Positions 44,484 through 53,319 of a stretch of 64,000 nt of DNA are shown here, in pieces (positions within the stretch are counted from its first letter, which is position 1; every line of letters starts with the position of its first letter). Location: assembly GCF_010365105.1 (NCBI RefSeq), contig NZ_JAAFGZ010000002.1, forward strand, positions 124,001-188,000. The letters run 5' to 3'. The DNA comes from Polaromonas sp. Its GTDB lineage: Bacteria; Pseudomonadota; Gammaproteobacteria; Burkholderiales; Burkholderiaceae_C. The translations under genes and the position numbers were made by a program. The notes under the pieces were generated by a model that saw only the letters and a program-made list of their open reading frames with translations, ran no database searches and was not told the origin of the DNA.

Positions 44484-45863
44484 ATGGCCAAAGAAAAAAC
44501 GATTTACACCTGCACCGAATGCGGCGGCATCAGCCCCAAGTGGCTGGGAAAATGCCCGCACTGCAACGCCTGGAACACGCTGATCGAGTCGGTTGCCGAG
44601 AACCCCGGCGCCGTCAAGAACCGCTACAGCACGCAGCGCCAGGGGCTCGCCAAGGCGTCCGACGTCACCGCGCTGGCCGACATCGAGGCCACCGACATGA
44701 GCCGCACGCCGACCGGCCACGAGGAACTTGACCGCGTGCTGGGCGGCGGCATCGTCGAGGGCGGCGTGGTGCTGATCGGCGGCGATCCGGGCATTGGCAA
44801 ATCGACGCTGCTGCTGCAGGCGCTCGATTCGCTGCAGCGCGCCGGTCTGAACACGCTGTATGTCACCGGCGAGGAAAGCGGCGCGCAGGTCGCGCTGCGC
44901 TCGCGCCGGCTGGGGCTGGACGGCTCGCAGGTGAAGGTCATGGCGGAAATCCAGCTCGACAAGATTCTGGCGACGCTGGAGGCCACGCAGCCGGCGGTTG
45001 CGGTGATTGACTCGATCCAGACGGTGTATTCGGACCTGCTGACGTCGGCGCCGGGCTCGGTGGCGCAGGTGCGCGAATGTGCGGCGCACCTGACGCGCGC
45101 GGCCAAATCCAGCGGCGTGTGCATCATCCTGGTTGGCCATGTCACCAAGGACGGCGCGCTGGCCGGGCCGCGCGTACTGGAGCACATGGTCGATACCGTG
45201 CTGTATTTCGAAGGTGACACGCATTCGAGCTTTCGCCTGGTGCGCGCCATCAAGAACCGCTTTGGCGCAGTCAACGAGATCGGCGTCTTTGCCATGACCG
45301 AAAAGGGCCTGAAGGGCGTGACGAACCCGAGCGCGATGTTCCTGAGCCAGCACAGCGAGCCGGTGCCCGGCAGTTGCGTGATGGTGACGCTGGAGGGAAC
45401 GCGGCCGCTGCTGGTCGAGATCCAGGCGCTGGTCGATGACGGCGGCCCGAACCCGCGCCGCCTGAGCGTCGGCCTGGACCGCGACCGGCTGGCGATGCTG
45501 CTGGCCGTGCTGCACCGCCATGCCGGCGTCGCCTGCATGGACCAGGACGTGTTTGTGAATGCCGTGGGCGGCGTGCGCATCAGCGAGCCGGCTGCCGACC
45601 TGGCGGTGATGCTGGCGATTGCGTCCAGCCTGCGCGGCAAGGCCATGCCCAAGGGATTCCTGGCGTTTGGCGAGGTTGGCCTGGCGGGCGAGGTGCGGCC
45701 CGCGCCGCGCGGCCAGGAGCGGCTGAAGGAGGCGGCCAAGCTGGGTTTCAGCGTGGCGGTGGTGCCCAAGGCGAATGCGCCGAAAAAGCCGATCGAGGGG
45801 CTGACGATTCACGCCGTCGAGCGCATCGAGGAGGCGCTGGACCTGGTGCGCAGCCTGCAGTGA
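44484..45863 (+). CDS. radA: DNA repair protein RadA
   Basis: A 459-residue RecA-like helicase that assists branch migration in recombination. An N-terminal C4 zinc finger (YTCTECGGISPKWLGKCPHC) precedes the RecA fold with Walker A GGDPGIGKSTLLLQ at about 98 and the RadA-specific KNRFG motif (IKNRFGAVNEIGVF). The last 170 residues are a Lon-protease-like domain (GGVRISEPAADLAVMLAIASS) without protease function. ATG at 44484 is set by the zinc finger. In this window comM, recQ and radA all belong to recombination, but they are not linked. Confidence 0.97.
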   Translation: MAKEKTIYTCTECGGISPKWLGKCPHCNAWNTLIESVAENPGAVKNRYSTQRQGLAKASDVTALADIEATDMSRTPTGHEELDRVLGGGIVEGGVVLIGGDPGIGKSTLLLQALDSLQRAGLNTLYVTGEESGAQVALRSRRLGLDGSQVKVMAEIQLDKILATLEATQPAVAVIDSIQTVYSDLLTSAPGSVAQVRECAAHLTRAAKSSGVCIILVGHVTKDGALAGPRVLEHMVDTVLYFEGDTHSSFRLVRAIKNRFGAVNEIGVFAMTEKGLKGVTNPSAMFLSQHSEPVPGSCVMVTLEGTRPLLVEIQALVDDGGPNPRRLSVGLDRDRLAMLLAVLHRHAGVACMDQDVFVNAVGGVRISEPAADLAVMLAIASSLRGKAMPKGFLAFGEVGLAGEVRPAPRGQERLKEAAKLGFSVAVVPKANAPKKPIEGLTIHAVERIEEALDLVRSLQ

Positions 45864-45928
45864 AGTGGCACAACTGCGTGCCATCAGCCCTGCGCTGCGC
45901 CTTGCTTTAAAGCGCAGGATGCTCGATT

Positions 45929-45990
45929 GCTATCAAAATAATAGCTTCTTGTACAGGCTGGCTGTGCGCAAAAGGCTTGAAAAGCTTGAA
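45929..45990 (+). repeat. dispersed ATAGC-type repeat, complete copy
   Basis: TTGCTATCAAAATAATAGCT, then CTTGTACAGGCTGGCTGTGC and GCAAAAGGCTTGAAAAGC. It lies between radA and the convergent small membrane gene. A 69-codon frame across it (45865-46074) is a by-product. Confidence 0.75.
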
Positions 45991-46055
45991 AAAGCAATGG
46001 AGCCTGTCCGGCTTGCGCACCTGTCAGAAAGTGCCGTCAGCTTGCCTGCCCCGGC

Positions 46056-46310
46056 TCAGTTCCACCTGATGTAAAGCCATGCGCACAAACCCGCGCCGAC
46101 AGCCCAGAGCAGCCAGGTTTGTGACACGGCATACGGGTAGAGCATCAACGCCACGCCGGTCCAGGTCAGTGATGCGGTCGATGTCCTGCGGCCCCGCCTG
46201 AAGGCCACATAGCCAATGATGCCGAACAGGATGGCACCCGCCAGGTAGGCCGGGCTGGGCAGGACAAGTCCTAAAGTTGCGAGCTGGTTGAGTTCGTCCA
46301 TCGCCCGCAT
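46056..46310 (-). CDS. small membrane protein, 84 aa
   Basis: Three hydrophobic segments at about residues 15-38, 45-60 and 64-80 (YLAGAILFGIIGYVAFRRG, LTWTGVALMLYPYAVSQTW, LLWAVGAGLCAWLYIRW), with the RRGRR loop on the cytoplasmic side. Conserved small inner-membrane proteins of this kind are common in betaproteobacteria and have no known function. Start ATG at 46310 or 46301; neither has a strong ribosome-binding site. It is divergent from the gene at 46521. Confidence 0.7.
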   Translation of the reverse strand: MRAMDELNQLATLGLVLPSPAYLAGAILFGIIGYVAFRRGRRTSTASLTWTGVALMLYPYAVSQTWLLWAVGAGLCAWLYIRWN

Positions 46311-46520
46311 CGTAAACCGGCCGCGCAGCCCGCAGGCGCAATCCCGGGGAATTACCCGCCGGGTGGCGGCTGCTGCCCTGCGGCTGCGTCAGCCAAGGCG
46401 AGGGACCAAGGCGACGAACCGGGGCGTTCCTGCGCAACACATATGCCCTGCAAAGAACAACCCTTGCCGCTACGCATTCCCCGCAGCCCGGGGGCCCGTC
46501 GGGGCTGCGAAAATATGGCC

Positions 46521-46934
46521 ATGAACTTCCAGAAAATCTTTATTCCTGTCGCCGGCATCGCGGCGGTCGCGCTGGCTTACCGGCAGTACAGCTGGCTTGG
46601 CGTGGCGGCGGTCGTCACCGGTCTGGTGATGTGGATGCTGCTGCATTTCACCCGAATGATGACCGTCCTCAAGCGCGCGGCCAACCGGCCGATAGGCTAT
46701 GTCGGCAGTGCCGTCATGCTCAACGCCAAGCTCAAGCCGGGCGTGAATTTGATGCATGTGATTGCCATGACGCGCGCGCTGGGCAAGCTGCAGTCCGAAA
46801 AAGACGTGCAGCCCGAAATCTTTCGCTGGACCGACGGCACCGGCTCGCATGTCACCTGCACGTTTGTCGGCGGCAAGCTGGCGCATCACGAGTTGTTCAG
46901 GCCCGCTGAAAACGAGTTGCCGCCCGCGCCGTAG
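46521..46934 (+). CDS. conserved membrane protein next to ilvE, 137 aa
   Basis: A hydrophobic N-terminus with two helices (IFIPVAGIAAVALAYRQYSW and LGVAAVVTGLVMWMLLHFTR) is followed by a soluble domain of about 85 residues (RPIGYVGSAVMLNAKLKPG, FRWTDGTGSHVTCTFVGGKL). From memory, relatives in Comamonadaceae are sometimes labelled glycerate kinase, which this size and sequence do not support. It stands 120 bases before ilvE in the same direction. Start 46521 or 46515 are both possible; function unknown. Confidence 0.7.
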   Translation: MNFQKIFIPVAGIAAVALAYRQYSWLGVAAVVTGLVMWMLLHFTRMMTVLKRAANRPIGYVGSAVMLNAKLKPGVNLMHVIAMTRALGKLQSEKDVQPEIFRWTDGTGSHVTCTFVGGKLAHHELFRPAENELPPAP

Positions 46935-47054
46935 AATCATTGTTTCGGGCTTTGGCACCGCCTGCGCCGGCTGTTTTTTTATGAAGCACCAGGCTGGCAA
47001 CGGGCCAGGCCCTCGTTCAGGCCCACACCTTTTACTCACCACAGGATCATCAGC

Positions 47055-47996
47055 ATGTCCCCAGCAGCCCCCTCCATGGAAAATCGTGACGGAAAAATCT
47101 GGATGGACGGCCAGATGGTCGAGTGGCGCGATGCCAAGATCCATGTGCTGAGCCATACCCTGCACTATGGTTGCGGCGCGTTTGAAGGCGTTCGTGCCTA
47201 CAGGATGCCCGATGGCGGCACGGCAATTTTCCGGCTGGAGGAGCACACCGAGCGGCTGTTCAACAGTGCCAAGATCCTGCGAATGAAAATTCCGTTCACG
47301 CCGCAAGAGGTCATGGACGCCCAGCTTGCCGTGGTGCGTGAGAACAAACTGGAAAGCGGCTATATCCGGCCACTGACCTGGATCGGCTCCGAAAAACTCG
47401 GCGTCAGCCCCAAGGGCAACACGATTCACCTGATGGTGGCCGCCTGGACCTGGGGCGCCTACCTGGGCGAGGAAGGCATGAAGCGTGGCATCCGCGTCAA
47501 GACCAGCAGCTTCACGCGCCACCACGTCAACATCACCATGATCCACGCCAAGGCGGTGAGCAACTACACCAACTCCATTTTGGCCAATATGGAAGCCACC
47601 GACGAAGGCTATGACGAGGCGCTGCTGCTCGACCCGCAGGGCTTTGCCTCTGAAGGCGCGGGCGAGAACCTGTTCATCGTGCGCAAGGGCGTTGTTTACA
47701 CGCCCGATTCGAGCGCCGGCGCACTGAACGGCATCACGCGCAACACGATTTTCAGCATCTGTGAGGACTTGGGGCTGACCATCAAGGAAAAGCCGATCAC
47801 CCGCGATGAAATCTACATTTCGGACGAAGCGTTCTTCTCGGGCACAGCCGCTGAGGTGACGCCGATCCGGGAACTCGATCGCATCGAGATCGGCAGCGGC
47901 TCGCGCGGCCCGGTCACCGAAAAAATCCAGGCGGCGTTTTTCGACATCGTCAATGGCCGCAACCCCAAGTACGCTTCCTGGCTGACCCGGGTCTGA
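47055..47996 (+). CDS. ilvE: branched-chain amino acid aminotransferase
   Basis: A 313-residue fold-type IV PLP aminotransferase (EC 2.6.1.42), last step of Leu, Ile and Val synthesis. The PLP lysine is Lys166 in IHAKAVSNYTNSILANMEA, here from residue 163. Other signatures are LHYGCGAFEGVRAYR, GYIRPLTWIG, FASEGAGENLFIV and EAFFSGTAAEVTPI. AGGATC precedes the ATG at 47055 by 7-8 bases. It is followed by a zinc-finger gene and waaF, a known order in Burkholderiales. Confidence 0.96.
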   Translation: MSPAAPSMENRDGKIWMDGQMVEWRDAKIHVLSHTLHYGCGAFEGVRAYRMPDGGTAIFRLEEHTERLFNSAKILRMKIPFTPQEVMDAQLAVVRENKLESGYIRPLTWIGSEKLGVSPKGNTIHLMVAAWTWGAYLGEEGMKRGIRVKTSSFTRHHVNITMIHAKAVSNYTNSILANMEATDEGYDEALLLDPQGFASEGAGENLFIVRKGVVYTPDSSAGALNGITRNTIFSICEDLGLTIKEKPITRDEIYISDEAFFSGTAAEVTPIRELDRIEIGSGSRGPVTEKIQAAFFDIVNGRNPKYASWLTRV

Positions 47997-48035
47997 GCGC
48001 TCCCGTCAAAACAACAACAAGGCAAGTCTGAAACC

Positions 48036-48245
48036 ATGCGCAAATCATCCCCCATCGAACTGCTGGCCAGCGACCTCAACGAGCAGGGCTGCATCACCTG
48101 CCCCAGCCCCAGGGCCGACATGAAGCTGTGGAACAACCACCCCCGGATCTATCTGGATGTGGCGCGCACCGGCGAAGCCAAGTGCTCCTACTGCGGCACC
48201 GTGTACCAGCTCAAGGCGGGCGAACACTTTGGCGGCGGGCACTGA
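48036..48245 (+). CDS. zinc-finger (CHCC type) protein, 69 aa
   Basis: A 69-residue protein of the zf-CHCC (NDUFS6-like) type. The metal ligands visible are Cys19 and Cys22 in GCITCPSP, a His in NNHPRIYLDV, and the pair in AKCSYCGTVYQLKAG. NDUFS6 relatives belong to respiratory complex I, but in bacteria the role of this stand-alone form is unclear. It lies 40 bases after ilvE and is probably cotranscribed. Confidence 0.85.
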   Translation: MRKSSPIELLASDLNEQGCITCPSPRADMKLWNNHPRIYLDVARTGEAKCSYCGTVYQLKAGEHFGGGH

Positions 48246-48253
48246 AATAAATA

Positions 48254-48456
48254 AGCCCCCACGCTCCGCCGCTGCGCGGGTCGCTGCCCCCCGAGGTGGC
48301 CGCTGCGCCTGCGGTCTGGCAAAGCCAGTCCCGCGGCCCTTGCTGGTTGGAGGTGCCCCCACGCTTATCGCTTCGCGTACTGCGCTGCCCCCCCGAGGGG
48401 GCGCTGCGCCTGCGGCCCGGCAAAGCCGGTTCCTTGGCCCCTGCTGGGGTGGAGGG
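48254..48456 (+). repeat. two tandem units of a GC-rich dispersed repeat
   Basis: Unit A (48254-48352) and unit B (48353-48456) share CCCCCACGCT, CGCTGCCCCCC, CGCTGCGCCTGCGG, GGCAAAGCC and a CTTGCTGG-like end. The same unit occurs in reverse inside the AAA gene at 10580-10677. Each unit carries inverted parts (CCCCCCGAGGGGGC; CCGGCAAAGCCGG) that could fold. They fill the space between the zinc-finger gene and waaF, and no ribosome-binding site is seen before waaF. Confidence 0.85.
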
Positions 48457-48498
48457 ATACTTCTAGGCTTCGTCGCTGGTTTGTTGTTTGAATCCTGA

Positions 48499-49503
48499 AT
48501 GACCCACACCCTCATCATCGCCCCGCAGTGGATCGGCGACGCGGTCATGACCGAGCCGCTGTTGCGCCGGCTGCAGGCACGCGGCGAGCACCTCACGGTG
48601 GGTGCGCTGCCGTGGGTGGCGCCGGTGTACCGCGCCATGCCGCAGGTGGCTGATGTCATCGAATTCCCGTTTGCCCATGGCGGCCTGCAGTTCAAGGCGC
48701 GCCGCAGCATTGCCAGGCGCCTTGCCGGCCAGTTCGACAAGGCCTACGTGCTGCCGAATTCGCTCAAGAGCGCGCTGCTGCCGTTTCTGGCGAGTATTCC
48801 CGAGCGTATTGGTTACCTGGGCGAGGCGCGCATCGGCCTGCTGACGCACCGGCTGAAAAACCCGAAAAACAAACTGCCCATGGTGGCGTTCTATTCGGCC
48901 TTGAGCGGGGAAACCGGCCTGGACGGCGACCGGCCTGAATTGCACATGGATGCGGCGCAGGTTGAGGCCGCGCTGCACCAACTGGGCTTGCTACGCGGCG
49001 CTTATGTGGTGTTTGCGCCGGGTGCCGAATTCGGCCCGGCCAAGCGCTGGCCGGCGCGCCATTTTTCGGAACTGGCCGCGAAGCTGGACGCCACGGTGGT
49101 ACTGCTCGGCTCCGGCAAGGAAGCGGCGCTGTGCGAAGAAATTGCCGCGCCGGTGAATGCCGTGCAAGCGGGAAAATGCCTGAACCTGGCCGGCAAGACC
49201 TCGCTGCCGCAGGCCTTGGCGCTGATTGCTGCCAGCCGCAGCACCATCAGCAACGACTCCGGCCTGATGCACGTCGCCGCCGCGCTGGGCGTGCCGCAGG
49301 TGGCAATTTTTGGCTCGTCCAGCCCGTTGCACACGCCGCCCCTGAACGACCGTGCCCGCGTGCTCTGGCTGAAGGCTGACCCCGCCTACCAGCCGCCGCT
49401 GGACTGCGCCCCATGCTTTGCGCGCGAGTGTCCGCTCGGGCATACGCGCTGCCTGAATGACATTGGCGCAGAGCGGGTGCTGACGGCGTTGCATTCCAGC
49501 TGA
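48499..49503 (+). CDS. waaF: ADP-heptose:LPS heptosyltransferase II
   Basis: A 334-residue family 9 glycosyltransferase adding the second heptose to the LPS inner core. Signatures: IIAPQWIGDAVMTEPLLRRL at the N-terminus, FAPGAEFGPAKRWPARHFSELA, NDSGLMHVAAALGVPQVAIFGSS (here around residue 250) and the C-terminal CAPCFARECPLGHTRCL. It acts on the cytoplasmic side of the inner membrane. The ATG at 48499 has no clear Shine-Dalgarno; the two GC-rich repeat units end 42 bases upstream, so its expression may differ from relatives where it follows directly. Confidence 0.95.
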   Translation: MTHTLIIAPQWIGDAVMTEPLLRRLQARGEHLTVGALPWVAPVYRAMPQVADVIEFPFAHGGLQFKARRSIARRLAGQFDKAYVLPNSLKSALLPFLASIPERIGYLGEARIGLLTHRLKNPKNKLPMVAFYSALSGETGLDGDRPELHMDAAQVEAALHQLGLLRGAYVVFAPGAEFGPAKRWPARHFSELAAKLDATVVLLGSGKEAALCEEIAAPVNAVQAGKCLNLAGKTSLPQALALIAASRSTISNDSGLMHVAAALGVPQVAIFGSSSPLHTPPLNDRARVLWLKADPAYQPPLDCAPCFARECPLGHTRCLNDIGAERVLTALHSS

Positions 49504-49552
49504 CGGGAATGCTGGTGTGAAAGAGCATTGCACGCATTGATGCAATCAGTGG

Positions 49553-49582
49553 GCAAAAAAAAGGCCACCTTGCGGTGGCCTT
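49553..49582 (-). terminator. terminator between waaF and the sensor kinase gene
   Basis: AAGGCCACC (49561-49569) and GGTGGCCTT (49574-49582) form a 9-bp stem with a 4-base loop. On the minus strand it is followed by eight T, which fits the end of the two-component operon; on the plus strand the T-run is poor, but the stem lies 60 bases after waaF. Confidence 0.8.
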
Positions 49583-49756
49583 GTAAAAGTCCTCTCAGAA
49601 AAATCTTGTTCAGGAAAGCGCTGCATCTTTAGGGATTGACAGCTTGGCCGAATTTTTATTAACTTTTTCTGGTTTCCAATGTTGTGACAGCAACACCCCT
49701 ACTGTGCTTCAGCTTGGGTGTTCTGAACATCCCCAAAAAAGGGGATATTCACATTT

Positions 49757-51007
49757 TTAGTTGAAACTTCCAGTTTCGTGAACCAGTTCACGGTCAGGTC
49801 TCCCCACGGGCAACTCGACAATGAATGAAGCACCACCGCCCGGTCGGGCTTCGCAGCGAACAGTGCCGCCGTGGCGCTCGGCAATCGATTTCACCAGCGC
49901 CAGCCCCAGACCCACGCCGCCTTCGCGCTCGCTGGCACCGGGCAGTCGGTAAAACGGCTCGAAAATCCGCTCGCGCTGGTCTGCCGGTACACCCGGCCCC
50001 CGGTCATGCACGCGAATGATGGCTTTTTGCTGCTTGCCCGCGCCGGTCTGGGCCAGCTCCAGCGTGATGTCGCCGTGGGTGTAGCGCCGGGCGTTTTCCA
50101 GCAGATTGCGGATCAGGCGGCGCAGCAGCCGGGGCGAACCCTGCAGCGTCAGGCTATGGTCGGCGTCCGGCCCGGTTTGCAGCTCGGCCATCAGCTCGGC
50201 ATTGACGCGTGCGCATTCCTCGGCGGCCAGCCCGGTCAGGTCCAGGGTCTCGAACGGTTCGGCGTCTGCCTGCCTGGTGTCCAGCCGGCTGGCCAGCAGG
50301 ATTTCATCGATCAACTGGTCCAGCTCGGTGATGCTGCGCGCTATTTCCATGCGCTGGGGCGACGCCTTGTCCACACCCATCAATTCCAGCCCCATGCGAA
50401 TGCGCGCCAGTGGCGAGCGCAGTTCGTGGGAGGCATTGGCGAGCAGCGACTTGTGCGATTCCATCAGCGTCTCGATGCGCTCGGCAGCGTGGTTGAAGCG
50501 CCGTGCCAGGAAAGCCACTTCGTCGCTGCCTTCGGTGTTGATGCGCGCCGACAGGTCGCCCGCGCCCCAGCGTTCGACGCCGCGCTGCAGGGCTTCGAGC
50601 CGCAGCGTCAGGCGCCGCATCACCGGGTAAGCGCCCACGGCCACGGCCAGCCCCACCAGACCGATCATCCAGCCAAAGCTGAAACCAAATGGCGGCCGGT
50701 TCCAGGCGTTGCCAGGCGGGCTCTGGGGCCGGGGCAGCAACAGCTTCAGCGTTTGGCCGTCGGTGGTCACCATATTAAATTCAATGTCGTCGCCCCGCTG
50801 GCGGTCGGGCTTGGTCTGTGCCGTGCCGATGACTTCGCCGGCGGCGTTGTGCACCAGCACTTCACGGATCGGGAGTTGCGGCGGATCGGTGCTGAAATGC
50901 CAGGCCGCAGCAACCAGGAAGGTCAGCACCACCACCGTGGCCACGACGGCCAGCCAGATGCGCACATAAAGGTGCGACGTGAACCGGGACCAGATCTGCG
51001 ATCTCAC
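49757..51007 (-). CDS. sensor histidine kinase
   Basis: A 416-residue inner-membrane kinase. Two membrane segments (LYVRIWLAVVATVVVLTFLV near residue 15 and FSFGWMIGLVGLAVAVGAY near 110) enclose a short periplasmic sensor of about 75 residues. A HAMP linker follows, then the His box SLLANASHELRSPLARIRMG and the ATPase with N box LIRNLLENARRYT, DRGPGVP and GGVGLGLAL. It fits the EnvZ/CpxA-like class. GTG at 51005-51007, just after the response-regulator stop at 51015, is preferred; a TTG at 51034 overlapping it is possible. A terminator lies downstream. Confidence 0.92.
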   Translation of the reverse strand: MRSQIWSRFTSHLYVRIWLAVVATVVVLTFLVAAAWHFSTDPPQLPIREVLVHNAAGEVIGTAQTKPDRQRGDDIEFNMVTTDGQTLKLLLPRPQSPPGNAWNRPPFGFSFGWMIGLVGLAVAVGAYPVMRRLTLRLEALQRGVERWGAGDLSARINTEGSDEVAFLARRFNHAAERIETLMESHKSLLANASHELRSPLARIRMGLELMGVDKASPQRMEIARSITELDQLIDEILLASRLDTRQADAEPFETLDLTGLAAEECARVNAELMAELQTGPDADHSLTLQGSPRLLRRLIRNLLENARRYTHGDITLELAQTGAGKQQKAIIRVHDRGPGVPADQRERIFEPFYRLPGASEREGGVGLGLALVKSIAERHGGTVRCEARPGGGASFIVELPVGRPDRELVHETGSFN

Positions 51008-51014
51008 GCGACGC

Positions 51015-51737
51015 TCAGTCTTGCTGTTTGGCAAACACGTAGCCGACGCCGCGCACCGTCAGGATGCGCTTGGGGTCCTTGGCGTCAAGCTCGATGGCGC
51101 TGCGGATGCGGCCCATGTGGACATCGATCGAACGGTCAAAGGCTTCGAGTTCGCGGCCGCGCACGGCTTCCATGATCTGGTCCCGGCTCAGCACGCGGCC
51201 GGCGCGCTCGCTCAGGGCCACCAGCAGGTCGAACTGGTACGAGGTCAGCTCGCACAGGTTGCCCGACACCGACACCGATCGCGCATCGCGGTCAATCTCC
51301 AGCGAACCGAAGCGCATCACCTTGTGGCTGCCCGCCGAAACGCTGCTGCCGCCGGCGCTGTCGCCGCCCCGGCGCAGCACGGCGCGGATGCGCGCCAGCA
51401 ACTCGCGCGGCTCAAACGGCTTGGGCAGGTAGTCGTCGGCGCCGATTTCGAGGCCGACGATGCGGTCCATCGGGTCGCCCTTGGCCGTCAGCATGAGCAC
51501 GGCGGTGCGGCCCGCGTCGCCGCCCTGGCCCTTGATCCGGCGGCACACCTCCAGCCCATCCATGTCGGGCAGCATCAGGTCCAGGATCACCAGGTCGGTC
51601 GGGCTGGCCTGCAGCGCTTCCAGGCCGCCGGCACCGGTGGCGGCATGCGTAAAGCCATAGCCGGACTGGCGCAAGTATTCACCCACCATGCTGGCCAGGC
51701 GGGTGTCGTCTTCGATCATCAAAAGCTGTTGGGTCAT
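51015..51737 (-). CDS. OmpR/PhoB family response regulator
   Basis: A 240-residue regulator. The receiver has the acidic pair in MIEDDTRLA, the phospho-acceptor Asp in VILDLMLPDMDG at about 52, the Thr in MLTAKG and the Lys in YLPKPFEPRELLARI. The C-terminal winged helix carries LTSYQFDLLVALSERAGRVLSRDQIME and RSIDVHMGRIRSAIE and VRGVGYVF. It is the partner of the kinase encoded immediately downstream. ATG at 51735-51737 follows GAGGACC. Target genes cannot be read here. Confidence 0.95.
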   Translation of the reverse strand: MTQQLLMIEDDTRLASMVGEYLRQSGYGFTHAATGAGGLEALQASPTDLVILDLMLPDMDGLEVCRRIKGQGGDAGRTAVLMLTAKGDPMDRIVGLEIGADDYLPKPFEPRELLARIRAVLRRGGDSAGGSSVSAGSHKVMRFGSLEIDRDARSVSVSGNLCELTSYQFDLLVALSERAGRVLSRDQIMEAVRGRELEAFDRSIDVHMGRIRSAIELDAKDPKRILTVRGVGYVFAKQQD

Positions 51738-51865
51738 GGGCCGGTCCTCAAGTTGGAAAGGCGTGCTCGCCGGAAAGGCTGTCGCCATGGGATTCATGGT
51801 GCGCCAGGCGCAACAATTGAACTTTAAGCCGTCGTAAAGATGCGGTAAACAAAAGGTTCGGTTTG

Positions 51866-51925
51866 CTATGTAATCAGTAGCTGCTTGTGCATGCTGCTAT
51901 TGCGCAGGAGCCGTTTTTGACCGTG
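51866..51925 (+). repeat. dispersed ATAGC-type repeat overlapping the ampG stop
   Basis: TTTGCTATGTAATCAGTAGC, TGCTTGTGCATGCTGCTATTGC and GCAGGAGCCGTTTTTGACC in part. Its distal blocks code, on the minus strand, for the last residues of AmpG (about RSKTAPAQ), so the repeat provides the end of the gene. Confidence 0.65.
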
Positions 51926-53288
51926 AAGCCAGGGCAATCAGCAACAACACCGGCACACCGAGCAGTGCGGTGGCGGTAAAGAAATTGCTGTAGCCGAACG
52001 CATCCACATACGCCCCCGAATAACCCGCCAGCGCCTTGGGCAGCAGCAGCATCATCGAGCTGAACAGCGCGTACTGCGTGGCCGAATAGTTGATGTTGGT
52101 CAGGCTCGACAAATAGGCAATGAAGGCGGCCGAGGCGATGCCGCTGGACAGGTTGTCGGCCGAAATCACAAAGATCAGTGACGTCACGTCGTGGCCGCGC
52201 GTGCCAAGCCAAGCGAACAGCAGATTGCTGGCGGCGCTCAGCACCGCGCCCAGCATCAGCACCTTCATCACGCCAAAACGCATCGCCAGCCCGCCGCCCA
52301 AAAAGGCGCCAACCAGCGTCATGATGACGCCGTAAATCTTGGTGACGGTGGCCACCTCGTCCTTGGTGTAGCCCATGTCAACATAAAACGGATTGGCCAT
52401 GATGCCCATCACCACATCGCTGATGCGGTAGATGGCAATCAGGCCCAGGATCAGCAGCGCCTGCTTGCCGTAGCGGCGCAGGAAGTCGGCAAACGGCTCG
52501 ATCAGCGCGCCCTTGAGCCAGTCGGCGGCGTTCTTGCTGGGCGGCAGCTCGCGGCGCTGGGGTTCGGGCGAGAACAGCACCGTGACCATGCCCAGCAGCA
52601 TCGACGCGGCCATGACCAGGTAAGCCGCCTGCCAGGCGCCGTGCTGGTAGGTCGTCACGCCGACGATCTCTGCCCGCGCGGCGATCCACAGCGCGCCCGC
52701 GCCCGACCAGATCATCGCCAGCCGGTAGCCGGTCTGGTAGGCGGCAGCCAGTGCGGCCTGGCGCTGGGTGTCGGCCGATTCGATGCGGTAGGCGTCCAGC
52801 GCAATGTCCTGCGTGGCCGAGCCAAAGGCCACGGCCAGTGCGCACCACACCACCGGCAGCAGCGCCAGCTTGGGGTCGGTCAGCGCCATGCAGACCAGCG
52901 CCGTCATGATGACCGCCTGCGACAGCAGCAGCCAGCTGCGCCGCCGGCCCAGCCAGCGGGTCAGCAGCGGAATCGGCAGGCGGTCCACCAGCGGCGCCCA
53001 GGCCCATTTGAAGCCGTAAGCCAGGCCGACCCAGCTCAGGTAGCCAATCGTGGTGCGATCGATGCCCGCTTCGCGCAGCCAGAAGCTCAGTGTGCCAAAC
53101 ACCAGCAGCAGCGGCAGCCCGGCTGAAAAACCCAGCAGCAGCATGCGCAGCGTGGCCGCTTCCGAATAGACCCGCCAGACCTCGCGCCAGCTGGGCTTGG
53201 GGACGGGGGCAGGCGCGCTTTGCGCAGGGCTGGCCGTTGCAGAAGATGGCGACGTGGAGAGAGGAGGTGAAAAGGTTTTGTCTGACAT
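51897..53288 (-). CDS. ampG: AmpG-type muropeptide permease
   Basis: A 463-residue MFS transporter of the AmpG family, which brings anhydro-muropeptides from the periplasm to the cytoplasm for recycling. A Pro/Ser/Ala-rich cytoplasmic tail of about 35 residues precedes the first helix. Signatures are LLLGFSAGLPLLLVFGTLSFW, GLAYGFKWAWAPLVDRLPIP, FGSATQDIALDAYRIE and SADNLSSGIASAAFIAYLSSL. The last residues come from a dispersed repeat. The ATG at 53286-53288 overlaps a possible start of the divergent M48 gene. Confidence 0.92.
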   Translation of the reverse strand: MSDKTFSPPLSTSPSSATASPAQSAPAPVPKPSWREVWRVYSEAATLRMLLLGFSAGLPLLLVFGTLSFWLREAGIDRTTIGYLSWVGLAYGFKWAWAPLVDRLPIPLLTRWLGRRRSWLLLSQAVIMTALVCMALTDPKLALLPVVWCALAVAFGSATQDIALDAYRIESADTQRQAALAAAYQTGYRLAMIWSGAGALWIAARAEIVGVTTYQHGAWQAAYLVMAASMLLGMVTVLFSPEPQRRELPPSKNAADWLKGALIEPFADFLRRYGKQALLILGLIAIYRISDVVMGIMANPFYVDMGYTKDEVATVTKIYGVIMTLVGAFLGGGLAMRFGVMKVLMLGAVLSAASNLLFAWLGTRGHDVTSLIFVISADNLSSGIASAAFIAYLSSLTNINYSATQYALFSSMMLLLPKALAGYSGAYVDAFGYSNFFTATALLGVPVLLLIALASRSKTAPAQ

Positions 53289-53319
53289 GTGGATTGCAGT
53301 TTGTGGCTATTATTCCTGC

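Noticed and set aside
43710..45884. 724-codon minus-strand frame over radA and the DedA-PAP2 gene
   Set aside because: Both covered genes are certain; the frame crosses their boundary and has no ribosome-binding site or motif.
45865..46074. 69-codon frame after radA
   Set aside because: Most of it is the translated ATAGC-type repeat; no ribosome-binding site, no conserved motif.
48254..48456. Tandem repeats as a CRISPR array
   Set aside because: Only two units of about 100 bases, GC-rich and in contact, with no spacers and no cas genes; they are dispersed repeats.
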